Below, one piece after another: positions 1-11,869 of a stretch of DNA of 64,000 nt. Both the position numbers and the translations under genes were made by a program. Every line of letters starts with the position of its first letter. Position 1 is the stretch's first letter. Origin of the DNA: Ophiodon elongatus (lineage: Eukaryota > Chordata > Actinopteri > Perciformes > Hexagrammidae); assembly GCA_016806645.1 (NCBI GenBank), contig JACSYO010001879.1, positions 189,501-253,500 of the forward strand. The letters run 5' to 3'. Below the pieces are notes generated by a model. The model made no database searches and had not been told where the DNA came from. It saw nothing but the letters and a program-made list of their open reading frames with translations.

Positions 1-98
1 TACCTGCACGAGAAGCCTCCGTGTTACAACAACTGTTTTATTACACAGTAATTCTCTCTTTTCCACTTATAAATATGACAGAATATTAAATGACTTGC
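1..98. other. Intron 9 of copy B
   Basis: AT-rich intron sequence matching 36782-36884 in copy A and 16731-16827 in D. No other feature is seen. Confidence 0.7.
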
Positions 99-3000
99 CT
101 GTACCCTCCTCTTCCACTTCGGCCCAGAGATGCAGTTCATCTCGCAGCACCTTTTGCGCAACTCTTGTGAAAGCTGACATTGGGAAGATAAACGTGGCGC
201 AGCCTTTGTTGTCCGTCTAGAAAGGACAATGAAATAAGTAAAATATTATAAATAAAATAATAAGGCGCATTTCAAACATCCCCCATTCAACACCCTTGTT
301 ACTCTTTAATACATAAACTTTGCTTTTTTAGTTCAAACACTAAAGTTATAGAAGCACATTCATCATAATGTTCATTTTCACTAACTTTAACTTACACACG
401 TAAAGCTTAGGAGACGCTTCACTCTCTGTATTGTTGTGTTATGGGAAAACTTCCGGGGAAACAAAGGACTTCTTGGAACAAAGTTATAATAAAGCGTATT
501 TAATAAAGTGAAAAGCATTGTGATAGCAGAGTACAAATCTCAGCTGAGGATTCGCCGGTTCAAACTTTCCACAGATTGCAATCGCGGTTAATTGTCTGAG
601 TTTTTGCCCACGAATCCTGAATCTGACCCGAGCGCATCCCATTGGCTAAGAATGCAGGCAAATCCATTGGTCCTTCGAAAGCGGAGTTTTTCTTGACGAT
701 TGGTTTACAGCTGGTGCAGTAGGGATGTCCATGCCACTCGGCACATGACGCCTCTTCTCCTGGTGCGTTCAATGTGACTGGTTTTTATTAATGCACCATT
801 AAAGCACATTACTAACTTTGCTCCTTTTCCAGAGTCTTTGTGCTTTATCTCCTCACAGGTTTACATGGATCAGGGTTTTATCTGGACCCTGGTCCTGGTT
901 TTATCTGGACCCTGGTCCTGCCCAACATCTGCTACTATTATCATTATTATTGCTAGTTGCATTGCTATTAGTATTGCCAATACCATTACTTTTTTATTAT
1001 TATTCTACTATATCCACTGTTGAATGTGTTATAACTCTGTTATGTTGTTCATTCTGTCCACATGACATCTGTTGTACTTCTGTCCATCCTGATAGAGGAT
1101 CCTCCTCTGTTGCTCTCCTGAAGGTTTCTTCCCTTTTTCTCCCTGTTAAAAGGTTTTTTTGGGGAGTTTTTCCTGAACCAATGTGAGGTCCCGGGACAGA
1201 GGATGTTGTATGTGTACAGATTGTAAAGCCCTCTGAGGCTAATTTGTAATTTTGGCCGATGAAAAAATAAATTAAAATTGAAAACTGTCGGCTGGGTCTA
1301 ACCCTTATATGCAGCTTTTTTTCAGCAGAGATGAAACTGTCGCTACAGCAACCGTACCTGCTTTGTCTCCTTGTGGCATGGGGCGACTACATCAAAGGTT
1401 ACTTCCAGATTGCCTGGGTTGAATGCAGGTCTTGGAATAAAGTTGTAATCTAGAGGTCGGCACATCTCGACTTCAACACTGCCTGGAACGGGCTGTCCGA
1501 AAGTGTACCTGATGAGAAGGACGTAGAAATATAAACATTCATTCACTCACCAAACGGGACCTGTTTTAGATCATTCAAGAGTGCAACGAGCAAAAGAGCG
1601 CTTACTTACGTTGCACATACTTCAGCTTTGATTTCCTCCTGATCAATACTTACTTCATTGGATGCATTTATTTTTATGTCAAATTTAGGCAGAACTGGGG
1701 ACAAAATGTGTTTATTAGCATTCTTGCTTCATTACAAATGGATTGAAATGGAAAGTAAAAAAGAAAAAAGGAAAAAAGTAATTTACCGTATTTCTCCACC
1801 TTGAAGTTGTGATGTATTTTATCCAACCCAATGGTCACAATAACTTGGTAGTTCCCTTCACGGGCCTCAGAGTTCAAGGCGTATGAAAGCTGCAATATCT
1901 TACTGTTGGACGTTTCATTCAGCCACTGTCCAATCCGGTTGTCGTCAGCATCCTGTCAAATAACGTGAATGTGAAGAACTTGTATTCATGACAAACACAA
2001 GGACCTCATCTGACTACGGGGAGAGCAGGTTTCTTCTTCTCCTTCAACGAGATGGCAGCTAAAACTAGACCGTAAGTTTGGTTTAAAGTTATACGTGTTT
2101 GGTGTGAAAAACTATTTTTTTTATATCCCAAATCACACTTTTATTTTACTGGCATAATAAATAGTGATGTTTTTTTGTTTTTTTTACTATCGAAGCATTT
2201 GAAACTTTCAAACTTATCCTGATCAATGCAGGCTAATATTAGTCTTTAAACTCAAAGGTACTTTACATGGTATAAACAAACAAAAGCAAGAACAATGTAA
2301 ACAAGGCAGATAAATTACATTATAGAAGAAACTAAACACAACTAGCATCACAGTTCAACATATTTAAATAGATATACAAACAGAAATTCCTTTCAAAAGT
2401 AAAGTATATATATTATTAATATCAAATCCTTTTTAAACCAAGTTTAATGTAGTTTGACAAAGAAATCTCAACTTCAGGTCCACTTACTAGCTTTCATGAG
2501 GTAGTCTAGTTTATGCAGTGATCTTAAACTTTATAAACTAAATTAACTTGATTTCAGAAGACTAATGGACAATTTGGAGCATTATTTGTTTCCAAGGTCA
2601 ACAATGATTTTTTTAAGGAAATCAACATATTAAAGGGTGGATATTTTCCTCTTAGTCTTACCTGAATTTCGATGGTATCGTACTGTAAAAAAAGAAATAG
2701 GGAGATTTGTTAATGCTGGTTTGCATTGCTCTCATCATACTGAGTCCTTTAGTTAAATGCAAAAAACTGCACGACATTTTTCAATAAGAAGTCAGTGGTG
2801 TTTTCCAATCCACAGAGCTCTTAGGCTCAATTCATACCATAAAAATGAGAAACTAGTGTTAGGAGGTGATGGATTAGTCAGGTTTACCTAAAGGGGCTGT
2901 CGTTGTACTATTGACTAACAGCTTCATCATTAGAAACATAGCTCATCAATCACTTCATTACGTAACTTTAAAACCTGCACCGTTACCTAACAGTATCACT

Positions 3001-4684
3001 AACACTGTTTTTTGTGAATGACATCTGAAGAAAGGAAAGACTCTCACCAGCCCATTGGCAGGTCTCAACTTGGAGTCCAGTGTGATGACTCTGAAATGCA
3101 CTGAGAGAAATAAAGAGATTATTCTACATGAAGCTTTTACAGCTCTTCTACAGCAGTGGTAAACATCCTACCAGGCTCGTAAAACTAATCAGAAATTATA
3201 TCATTACTATTGATAAGGAGAAGTTCGAGAAAGCTAGAATCATAGGTAATTTACTATTAGCATTTACGTTATTACTATGTTGTGTGCCATAAAACTGGAA
3301 TAAAAAATTGTTTTTTACATGCAAAAATAACTTTTTTAATATATGACGACATTACTTTTTTCATATACGCTAATGTAATTTTTTCTCATTAGATGCAACT
3401 TTTTTTATAAATGCTTACATGACTTTTTACATATGTGCTTATGTAACATTTCATATTAGCTAATGTAAATTTTTCATACATGTACAGCTTTTTTTCATCT
3501 AAGATAATAATACTCTTTCATGTATGTTAGAGTAACTTTTTTAATATAAGCTTAAATTACCTTTTCAAATATGCTAATGTAACTTTTTTCATACATGCTA
3601 ACAATAGTTTTCTACTCTAACATATTGTTTCTTATCTTCTGTGATTTGAACCCACACTGCAATTAATGTCTCACTACTTGAGAGAGTTAATGTTGCCGTG
3701 TGACATAAATTTAAATACTTTTAGGAAAGCAAGGATGACCGCTGCATGCATTTAACTCCAAACAAGCAAGGTACATCATTTTCTACCCTGTGTTGCACGC
3801 ACATCCCAATTATTTATAAAGGGGAAATCTGTCTATATACAGCGTGGTGCCATATTGTATACAACATCATAGATCATCAACTCAAGGTTACCTGTTTGTC
3901 CAGGGAGGTAGATTGGTTTATCCGTTTGGACGAATGTCTTTGGGCGATAGGCTTTGATCAGGACTTTCCTGACTTCTTTTGAGTAATAAGTGTTGCCTCG
4001 TACCACCACCTCGAAATCCTGCACATCTTCATCCTTCACTAAAGGAACCTGTGACAAAAACATATTTTATGGACACGGTGAGAACCTCTTAAAAAATACA
4101 AATTCATGAATATATTCTTTCTTTTTGTGTGAGTTGTGCTTTTTTTATAAATCTGTGTGTGTGTGTACTGTATGTGTTGCGTAATCCCATTGAGGCTCTA
4201 AAGTTGTATTTTAATAAACACATCAATGAATGTTGTGAAGATGAGCAAATTAAAAAAATATTGAGAGCTCGCCATAAATTCAGTAAGTTATGTGCTAACA
4301 GAACTTTTTTCATATAAACTAATGGTACTTTTACATAACTGCTAACGTAACTTTTTTCATATCAGTTAATGTTTTTCATATAAGCTAATGGTACTTGTTT
4401 CATATATGCCAATGGAACTTTTATGTACATGCTCACAATAGTTTTCCACGGAACCTTCAATTTGAACCTATACTGCTCGTTGACATTCTGGGGAACACTA
4501 AATTTATTTCTTGTATTTTCATCAACACATTATCAATGAATGTTGTGGAAATGAGCGAATGAATCAAATCTTGAGAGCTCACCTTAAATTAAGTGTTATA
4601 TGCTACTATATTTTTTGTATGTGCAAACGTAACTTCTCATATAAGGTCATTTTACTTTCTAGGGCAGACACAATTAATTGCTCA

Positions 4685-4763
<79 letters not shown>

Positions 4764-5270
4764 TGTGTTATAAATCCCATCAAGGTTCTAATGTTGTATT
4801 TAAAGCAACATATTTTCAATGAATGTTGTGGAAATTAGCAAATTAATCAAATCTTGAGAGCTCACCTTGAATTGATTGCAGATATGGAAGTCTTTATAGG
4901 TGAATCGGGTGTAGAGGGTTGTATTCGCCTCTGAGGACTTCAGACTGATGATCATAATCAGAGTCTCGTTGGGCTGCAGGAGACTGGCACAGAATCTGGC
5001 CTCAGCCCCGGCTTCAAGAGTTGCAGGAATGGCCACCATGTACTGCCTGCAGCCACAGAAACATACAGTAGAGATCTCACTGGATCTGACATGGAAGAAA
5101 CTCCAAACAGCAGCCAAAATTCCCAAAGATTCATGTTCAATAAATTCAAACACAAGCTTATTGTGAGAGTTCAGGTAAACTTACGGTCCTGCCACTGCTC
5201 GACCCACAAACATCCAGCTGAAGAAAACACAAAGTGTCCATGTCCACATCTGAAACCCAGGGAGACCCAT
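99..5270 (-). CDS. a2m: Alpha-2-macroglobulin, 5' part (copy B, exons 1-9)
   Basis: Second A2M gene, continuing beyond the left edge. Exons: 5185-5270, 4866-5046, 3892-4048, 3048-3100, 2662-2682, 1787-1952, 1610-1694, 1358-1508, 99-216. Every exon has the same length as in copy A and no stop or frameshift is visible, so this copy may be functional. The signal peptide is identical to copy A. Differences cluster in exon 8, where NPGNLEVTF replaces the A version NSDTQEVTF. Exon 9 uses the same GC donor. Intron 8 lacks the piggyBac present in A. Bases 1-98 are intron 9. The thioester and bait exons would lie outside the window, so activity cannot be judged. Confidence 0.9.
437..790. repeat. Solo-LTR-like insertion in intron 8 of copy B
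   Basis: This stretch is absent from the matching intron of copy A. It begins TGTTATGGG and holds AATAAAGCGTATTTAATAAAG followed by CTCAGCTGAGG, the arrangement seen in the LTR-like elements at 28628-29300 and 40391-41028. Ends and target duplication are not certain. Confidence 0.4.
800..1295 (+). repeat. Teleost interspersed repeat, intron 8 of copy B
   Basis: Holds the sequence block (TCCTCCTCTGTTGCTCTCCTG, then GTTTTTCCTGAACCAATGTG, then TTGTAAAGCCCTCTGAGG) that I recognise as a widespread fish interspersed repeat, ending in an A-rich tail. The same element is at 38330-38920 in copy A, so it predates that duplication. Confidence 0.6.
3290..3610. repeat. Diverged AT-rich minisatellite, intron 3 of copy B
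   Basis: Imperfect repeats, roughly 25-32 bp long, of a unit like CATATATGCTAATGTAACTT. Related arrays lie at 4300-4445, 42260-42820, 43430-43610 and 44690-44835, so exon 3 of both genes sits between two arrays. Confidence 0.65.
4686..4769. repeat. (TG)n microsatellite
   Basis: Almost uninterrupted GT dinucleotides in intron 2 of copy B. The matching intron of copy A has a shorter run at about 43362-43407. Confidence 0.95.
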
Positions 5271-5395
5271 GGTTGACTGAGATGATACTGGTGAAGATGA
5301 CCCTGAGTCAGCATCTTTTAAATGGCCTGTGATAGAGATCTCCACCCCCACTCCACGCCCACACACATCATGCAACTCTTCTATTGGAATTCCAG
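5271..5395 (-). promoter_or_regulatory. Proximal promoter and 5' UTR of copy B
   Basis: Paralogous to the copy A promoter: TATA-like ATTTAAAAG at 5315-5323 and TGAGTCA at 5304-5310. Upstream of about 5395 the sequence is unrelated to copy A; about 40 bases further on an inserted terminal-inverted-repeat element begins. Confidence 0.5.
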
Positions 5396-5436
5396 GTTTC
5401 CCATGAATCAATAATTTTGTCACAGTTCAGCTTCTT

Positions 5437-6150
5437 AGGCCCAATCTCATTCTCCACCCTCGCGGACTCATGGACTTTGAGGCGCGCTCCCGCGAAGTCC
5501 GTGAGAGTTTAGTTCTGTCCCATTGTCACATCGTTGAGTGCTTGAGGGTCTCTGGCAGACATTTGAGCCCTTTATGAACCCTTGCAGTAAGTCAGCATGA
5601 TATGCCGACTTTTCCCAAGGAAATTACCCACAATTCATAGCTAAACACGCCGTTACCAATGGAAGCATGGAGCCGTAAAAAAAGGACGACGGGTGGGTGT
5701 TCAGCCCATAAATTACATTTATAACAACATTAAGGATTACAGATGGGACATAGAAACACATGAGATCAGAGGAATGCAAGCAGAGATTATATATATATAT
5801 ATGTTAAAAATATTTATTCATCAAACATTTCGTTTTGTTATTGAAGCTGTTTTTGACAAAAACGAGTAAATATATTATTTTAATGACGTCTCATCTTGTG
5901 AGGAAAAGAACCTGGAAGATTTTCAAATCAGGGAGTAAAAAGTATAAAATAAATAACCACAATTGTACACAATATCTTTTTGATGTTGTCATGGTAACGT
6001 GGTCTGTTGCAGAAAAGTGCTGTCCCATTCCTATTTACACCATTTCAAGCCCTCACAGTCTCTCACACTCAACCACTTAATAGATGACGTCAGTAAATCC
6101 CTGAGGGTTCAGGGTCTGAGGGTTTAGGGTGGATATTGAGATTGGGCCCT
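5437..6150. mobile_element. Non-autonomous DNA element with terminal inverted repeats
   Basis: The left end AGGCCCAATCTCATTCTCCA and the right end, read in reverse (AGGGCCCAATCTCAATATCC), are inverted repeats of about 24 bases. No transposase ORF is present. It lies immediately upstream of the copy B promoter and is absent upstream of copy A. Confidence 0.65.
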
Positions 6151-6425
6151 ATTCTCTCCTGCCTCTGTCTCTCACTCAGTGCACCTGTTAGTCACACCCA
6201 CCTCGTCAGCTCAATCACACTCACCTGCCCACTCTACTGCACTCACTCCCTTCAGTATTTAAGTCACAGCTTCCCGTACATTCACTGCCAGATCGTTCTC
6301 CGTATTATGCCAGACCTTCCAGCGCTTACCCTCGGACTGGTTTCCCGTTGCTGACCCTGCCTGAAACAAATCAATACAGCGCTTGTTTCGAAAAAATTAA
6401 TTAAATACCATAACAAATCCCACCT
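6150..6425. repeat. Possible LTR fragment, C/T-rich
   Basis: C/T-rich stretch with CACCTG-type repeats and TATTTAAG, resembling fish gypsy LTR U3 sequence, then an A-rich end. No clear boundaries or partner copy in the window. Confidence 0.25.
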
Positions 6426-6660
6426 TAACCCCTGGTGACAATGCCAGGAAGTTAGGCTGGAGTCAAATAATCTCTTAAATCAAGCCGACATATCCATGTT
6501 ACAGTAAGTTCTGCAACATTGCTCTTTAGCCAGCGCGGGATGTTTGATTTCCGTCATGCAAACAGCTCTTAGCATGAGAACAAGGGCCAAAGTAGAACAT
6601 CTTTTCAAATAAGTAATTATTTGTGAACTTATAAAATGAGTTACAACAGAGTAAGTAATG

Positions 6661-6685
6661 TGTATATATATATATATATATATGA

Positions 6686-6736
<51 letters not shown>

Positions 6737-6745
6737 TAAATATAT
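6661..6745. repeat. (TA)n microsatellite
   Basis: TA dinucleotide run interrupted by two ATGAATAAATA segments. The same ATGAATAAATA is present at 45340-45351 in the paralogous upstream region of copy A. Confidence 0.9.
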
Positions 6746-6865
6746 AGGTGTTGTATGTAACTTCTTCTTATGTTGATTGTATGCAGGCCTGGCTCTACAT
6801 AACAGACGGTCCTAGGCAAGATCTTTTTGGAGGGCCCTTCTTGTAGTGATGAGAAGACCTGTTCT

Positions 6866-8060
6866 TTCAAGTAATCCGGTTCTGGCTCATGACTCTGAGA
6901 CTGGTTCTCCGACTCAGAGGGCGTGTGCTCACGAACAACTGATTCATCAGCTCGGGGTGGATTTTGGATTCCATTCTGCTTGCCAATCGAATATCTCTTC
7001 AAGAGTTGTTCCATCTGAGCATCTGTTGAAGAACACTGTGATAAACAATTCATTATATGATGGGATGGGACAGTAAAGGTCAAGACGGTCTGAACCGTTT
7101 CAGTCTTATCTCCTTTGGAGATGGGTGCCGATGGGGACACTGTGTGGGTGCTGCCTCTGTAGGCACTTCCTTGAAGATATGTATGATCTGTTCTCTAAAA
7201 CATTCTGTGCTTTGTAAGGTCACTATACTGAAACAATTATTTTTCCAACAGACACTTCTTCATCGGCTTCACTTCGCATAGGGTGCCTTGTACACGATGC
7301 ACAGAGAGGAGGTTGAATAGATGGTTCATAGGAGCTCAGAAGCTCCTTTAAGGCCTCCCAAGCAGGTTCATTTGACGTTGTTTGGTGGAAGACAATTTGG
7401 ACTCAACAGAAAGCTACCAGCAGGCCATGAAGGCAGGAGAACAGAGAAACACTGGGGTGACATTTAGATGTCATCAAGGAATCTGGACAAAGTTTGTTGT
7501 ATGATGTCTTTTGTTTTGTTTTATTTGTTTTCTGTCCAGTCAATGGTTTAAATTTGATGGCAATTTGTTTGAGTGTAAGACAAACCAACCAGTAACTGTT
7601 TATGAATTATTTATGGGCTGAAAGAGTCAATAGCATTTTCATTCAGGGTTGTTTTTCCCTTCCATCCAAATATACACTTTATGGTTCCCTCTATAGATCA
7701 GCATTAGCTAAATGTCTTGTAAAAAAGCTCAGTAAAAGTGTTTGTCGATTCAAACCAGATTTCTTTTTAGTTTAGAGGTTATGATTTAAATTTTGTTTCA
7801 TATTTATTCTCATTATTATCAACGCAAGATCTTCCTCATTGTTAGAGTTTTGGTTCATTTTGTAAAGACATTTAATGAAATCTTGAGTAAAGAGGTAAAA
7901 ATTAAACAAAGTCTGGTTTACATGTTGCACTAACTTTTCATTTACAAGCACCTTCATCGTTTTCAGTGTTGATTGTAAAAAGAAACGTTATTTATAGTTC
8001 CTGTTCTCAGCAGTGATAAACACTGAGCTCAACAGGAGATACGGCCAAAAGGTCAAACTT
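6866..8060 (-). repeat. 1.2-kb tandem duplication, unit 1
   Basis: Matches 8061-9342 base for base over most of its length. The minus strand contains an ORF fragment (MNCLSQCSSTDAQ region) interrupted by TAG compared with unit 2. A truncated form of the left part is at 45380-45450 upstream of copy A, so the module belonged to the ancestral A2M duplication unit. Confidence 0.75.
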
Positions 8061-8430
8061 TAAAGTAATCCGGTTCTGGCTCATGACTCTGAGCCTGGTT
8101 CTCCGACTCAGAGGGCGTGTGCTCACGAACAACTGATTCATCAGCTCGGGGTGGATTTTGGATTCCATTCTGCTTGCCAATCGAATATCTCTTCAAGAGT
8201 TGTTCCGTCTGAGCATCTGTTGAAGAACACTGTGATAAACAATTCATTATATGATGGGATGGGACAGTAAAGGTCAAGACGGTCTGAACCGTTTCAGTCT
8301 TATCTCCTTTGGAGATGGGTGCCGATGGGGAGACTGTGTGGGTGCTGCCTCTGTAGGCACTTCCTTGAAGATATGTATGATCTGTTCTCGAAAACATTCT
8401 GTGCTTTGTGAGGTCACTATACTGAAACAA
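8053..8430 (-). CDS. Unrecognised ORF in tandem unit 2
   Basis: An open frame of about 120 codons with sequence around SAPISKGDKTETVQTVLTF and ENQAQSHEPEPDYF. The minus strand shows a plausible splice acceptor (TTTCAG before TATAGTGACC), so it could be an internal exon rather than a free gene. The frame is kept in unit 1 downstream of one stop, with only a few amino-acid changes. It is Ser/Glu/Gln-rich toward the end, with no domain I recognise. It could also be part of an unnamed mobile element. Confidence 0.3.
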   Translation of the reverse strand: MFQYSDLTKHRMFSRTDHTYLQGSAYRGSTHTVSPSAPISKGDKTETVQTVLTFTVPSHHIMNCLSQCSSTDAQTEQLLKRYSIGKQNGIQNPPRADESVVREHTPSESENQAQSHEPEPDYFKV

Positions 8431-9342
8431 TTATTTTTCCAACAGACACTTCTTCATCGGCTTCACTCTGTAGAACCGGAGGTTTGCCGCCTGTTCATGA
8501 CATATCAAATAAATTTGTGTTCAAGCAAATTACACACAGCAAACCTGGGGCTACATAGTATATAAGCATAGGGTGCCTTGTACACAATGCACAGAGAGGA
8601 GGTTGAATAGATGGTTCATAGGAGCTCAGAAGCTCCTTTAAGGCCTCCCAAGCAGGTTCATTTGACGATGGTTGGTGGAAGACAATTTGGACTCAACAGA
8701 AAGCTACCAGCAGGCCATGAAGGCAGGAGAACAGAGAAACACTGGGGTGACATTTCGATGTCATCAAGGAATCTGGACAAAGTTTGTTGTATGATGTCTT
8801 TTGTTTTGTTTTATTTGTTTTCTGTCCAGTCAATGGTTTAAATTTGATGGCAATTTGTTTGAGTGTAAGACAAACCAACCAGTAACTGTTCATGAATTAT
8901 TTATGGGCTAAAAGAGTAAAGCATTTTCATTCAGGGTTGTTTTTCCCGTCCATCCAAATATACACTTTATGGTTCCCTCTATAGATCAGCATTAGCTAAA
9001 TGTATTGTAAAAAAGCTTAGTAAAAGTGTTTGTCGATTCAAACCAGATTTCTTTTTAGTTTAGAGGTTATGATTTAAATTGTTTCATATTTATTCTCATT
9101 ATCAACACAAGATCTTCCTCATTGTTAGTTTTGGTTCATTTTGTAAAAAAAGTTTAATGACATCTTGAGTAAAGAGGTAAAAATTAAACAAAGTCTGGTT
9201 TACATGTTGCACTAACTTTTCATTTACAAGCACCTTCATCGTTTTCAGTGTTGATTGTAAAACATAAACGTTATTTATAGTTCCTGTTCTCAGCAGTGAT
9301 AAACACTGAGCTCAACAGGAGATACGGCCAAAAGGTCAAACC
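8061..9342 (-). repeat. 1.2-kb tandem duplication, unit 2
   Basis: Same as unit 1 plus an extra segment of about 100 bases at 8467-8566. The minus-strand ORF is open here. The extra segment is either an insertion here or a deletion from unit 1. Confidence 0.75.
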
Positions 9343-9600
9343 CTCCTTGTGTCAGACTTTCAACTACATTATAGTGTGTTATAAACCATTTATTATATGT
9401 TAATATACTGCTTGTAAATGCAACATATATAAACGCTTGTCTGGGACACTATAATTCTTCTCAAAAGCTTTTTACATTTTCTGATTGAAAAACTATGAAT
9501 AAACATTAAAATTGTGATAACTGTTCAGTTTTCTTGTAGAGCCCTATTAAGGATGTGAGTTTGTGTGCTGAGGTCTTTCTAAAGATATTCAGGGTTTTAC

Positions 9601-9754
9601 TTGGCTGGTTTGTAGTCATAGATCCTGCAGCAGCTTCTCCTGTTAGAGCAGATTGTTGGTTCACATCAATTATCAACTGGCCACGATGTCACTGAGCTTG
9701 AACCTCCTGGACTGAACACCAGAGTGGAGCAGAGAGTCAAAGCCTGAAGAGACA

Positions 9755-9757
<3 letters not shown>
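9601..9757 (-). pseudogene. Degenerate A2M relic: exon 34-like joined to exon 30-like sequence
   Basis: 9601-9622 resembles the start of exon 34 of copy A (TTGGCTGGT, then GTAGTC.TAGATC on the plus strand). It is followed without a gap by 9623-9757, which resembles exon 30, including LVFSPGGS and a diverged ALxxxSTLVF on the minus strand. Both pieces carry substitutions and indels. It is either the decayed 3' end of copy D or the trace of another copy. A CA microsatellite follows immediately. Confidence 0.6.

Positions 9758-9808
<51 letters not shown>
9757..9808. repeat. (CA)n microsatellite
   Basis: Uninterrupted CA run directly beside the A2M relic. Confidence 0.95.
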
Positions 9809-9811
<3 letters not shown>

Positions 9812-9879
9812 AGTGATTCCTGCACTTTTGCTGCACAAAATGACAAAACTGCACTGTGAATTACGCTTCAGGGTAAACG

Positions 9880-10330
9880 TATTTTATTGTGGATTATGTT
9901 TGCTCTTGACGTTTCACAAATACTTTTCGAATAAGTCAGCAGAAGTCTCTATATCTAGTTTCAAGTTTTCTTCAACAGCCTTGAGTTCAGCATTTTGTTC
10001 GTTGCTATCTTGGTTTCTCGCCATCATGTAAGTCTATGAGAAAATTACTCTACTTCTTTCTTGATTTATTCCCTCAGTAACCAATGTAAACATGAGTTCA
10101 TGGTCTCAATCTTTAGTTTCAAGTCTTCTTCAACACAGCATAATGTTCATATACACCACGACGTCGTCCACTCTGGAAGTTGTCCGTGTTTTCGTCAAAC
10201 AAATTTAAATTTAAAATGTCTTAGCGTTCTCAGCGTTCCGTTGTATTTAGCGCCACCCTCTCGTGTCACTTCTGCTTGATAAAAAACAAGATGCCGACGG
10301 CCAAAATGCCGAACTCAAGGCTTCAAAACT
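9880..10330. repeat. Dispersed repeat family X, copy next to pseudogene D
   Basis: Holds the phrases TTTCTCGCCATCATG, AAAATGCCGAACTCAAGG and TTCAAAACTGCAGT that recur at 16050-16330, 19330-19680, 31590-31800, 36100-36380, 45455-45790 and 61262-61690, in both orientations. Likely a non-autonomous DNA element; no ORF. Confidence 0.5.
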
Positions 10331-11869
10331 GCAGTACACAAACTAAAGAATGCATCCAATTCTTAAACACAGTCCATGGTAGAGACTGACCTCTGGTGGT
10401 ATGTTTTCTAAACACCTGCCAAGCCTAACTAACCCATTTTTCTAAGCATCACAAACTATTTGAGCCATCATCAGGTTAAATAAGAAGAAAAAGTCTAAAG
10501 GGGCAGTGTCTGTAAATAATTGTAATATTATTTTTGTGTGTAGGAAGACTGCAGGAAGTCTGAAAGAAGGACTGTGGTGCAAAAACTCACTCCACTTCCA
10601 CCAGGTCCCATATCCAGGTCTCAGGGAAGAAAGTACGGATGGTCTCTATTGGTGAATTATCAGACGGATAAGATGAACCTGTAGCAATAGCAACCATTCT
10701 GGCGCCATGAAAAGTTCTTGACCTGTAATTAAAACCTGAAAATGAAGCAGAACATATTCTATCAGAACAAGAGGAAGCCTTTTAATGCTGGTAAATATTC
10801 AACAATGTGTCACTTAATAGAGCAAAAAAAAAAAAAAAAAATCACCATATCCTCCGTGGTATATCCTGGTGGTATTCTCTTCCTTTGTACTTGAGACACG
10901 AAGGCACTCGGATTAACAAGTTCGTTGCCATCTTCATCCCCACATTCTAGACAATCCAACGACAAACAGGCATCACTGAAATGTGCAACAGCAAAACATA
11001 CAAGAACAAACAAAATAAAGATATTGTGCATCCCCGCTTGCGTAGGAAGTACCTGGAAAACGGTATGAGCGTCCCCTTTCTGCTCAGCGGGGTACGGCAA
11101 GACGTATCTTCTCGGTCTCACAAGCAAACATTCGACAGAATCTTGAACCATATATGGAATGGAGGAGGATTTTTTGATGGGCAACAGGTCAAATATCTGA
11201 AAAGAAAAGGTATATTTCAAAGCTACAACCCGAAATATTTTTATTTTTCTATAAATATCTGACAATTGGGGAACTTTATTTGTCAAAACAGGGCCTTTAT
11301 CCTGGCAGACTCCTCATATCGTCACATATGTGATCTTAAATATTTCCATTTTCAAAATGTATAATGGACAGCTAATAGAATAAATGCAGATGGATTTTTG
11401 TGGTTTGACTATAGCAGCTACCTTCTCTGCGTCCAGAGTTTTCCCCGGCTCCTTGATGAGGATGCTCTGGTTGACGGCGTTCAAACCACACAGAGAGTCG
11501 GGCTGAGCCGTCACCTGCAGGATGGTCTCCTCTCCTGGGACAGCCGAGGACGGAGAAAACTCCAGGGACACCTGGGACAGAAAAGACAACATTTAGCGTT
11601 GTTGTGAATCCCACTGCTCTTCTTGGCAGCTTTCCAGCGCTAGGATTGGTATCCGTGCTCGCAGAGGCACCGTAACCGGATTTGTTGGGGTCTTATGTTC
11701 TGACCAATGGGCTATCCCGACCCTGAATACTCGCATTTCTAATCTTAACCAATCGCCTCTGCATCAACCAGCTACACTGTCTGACCAAGGAGAGCAGTGG
11801 GATTCATAATTACGCATGAATGTGAAGCTATGATCTTTTCAACGTGACACAAATGTGTATTCTTCTTCG

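Noticed and set aside
5260..5423. Upstream in-frame extension of copy B exon 1
   Set aside because: The frame is open upstream of the ATG at 5270, but the signal peptide starts right at MGLPG and a TATA-like box lies inside the extension.
6526..7140. 204-codon minus-strand frame with a Tyr-Ile run
   Set aside because: It joins the tandem-module frame to a (TA)n repeat; the long tail is repeat translation, so it is not annotated as one gene.
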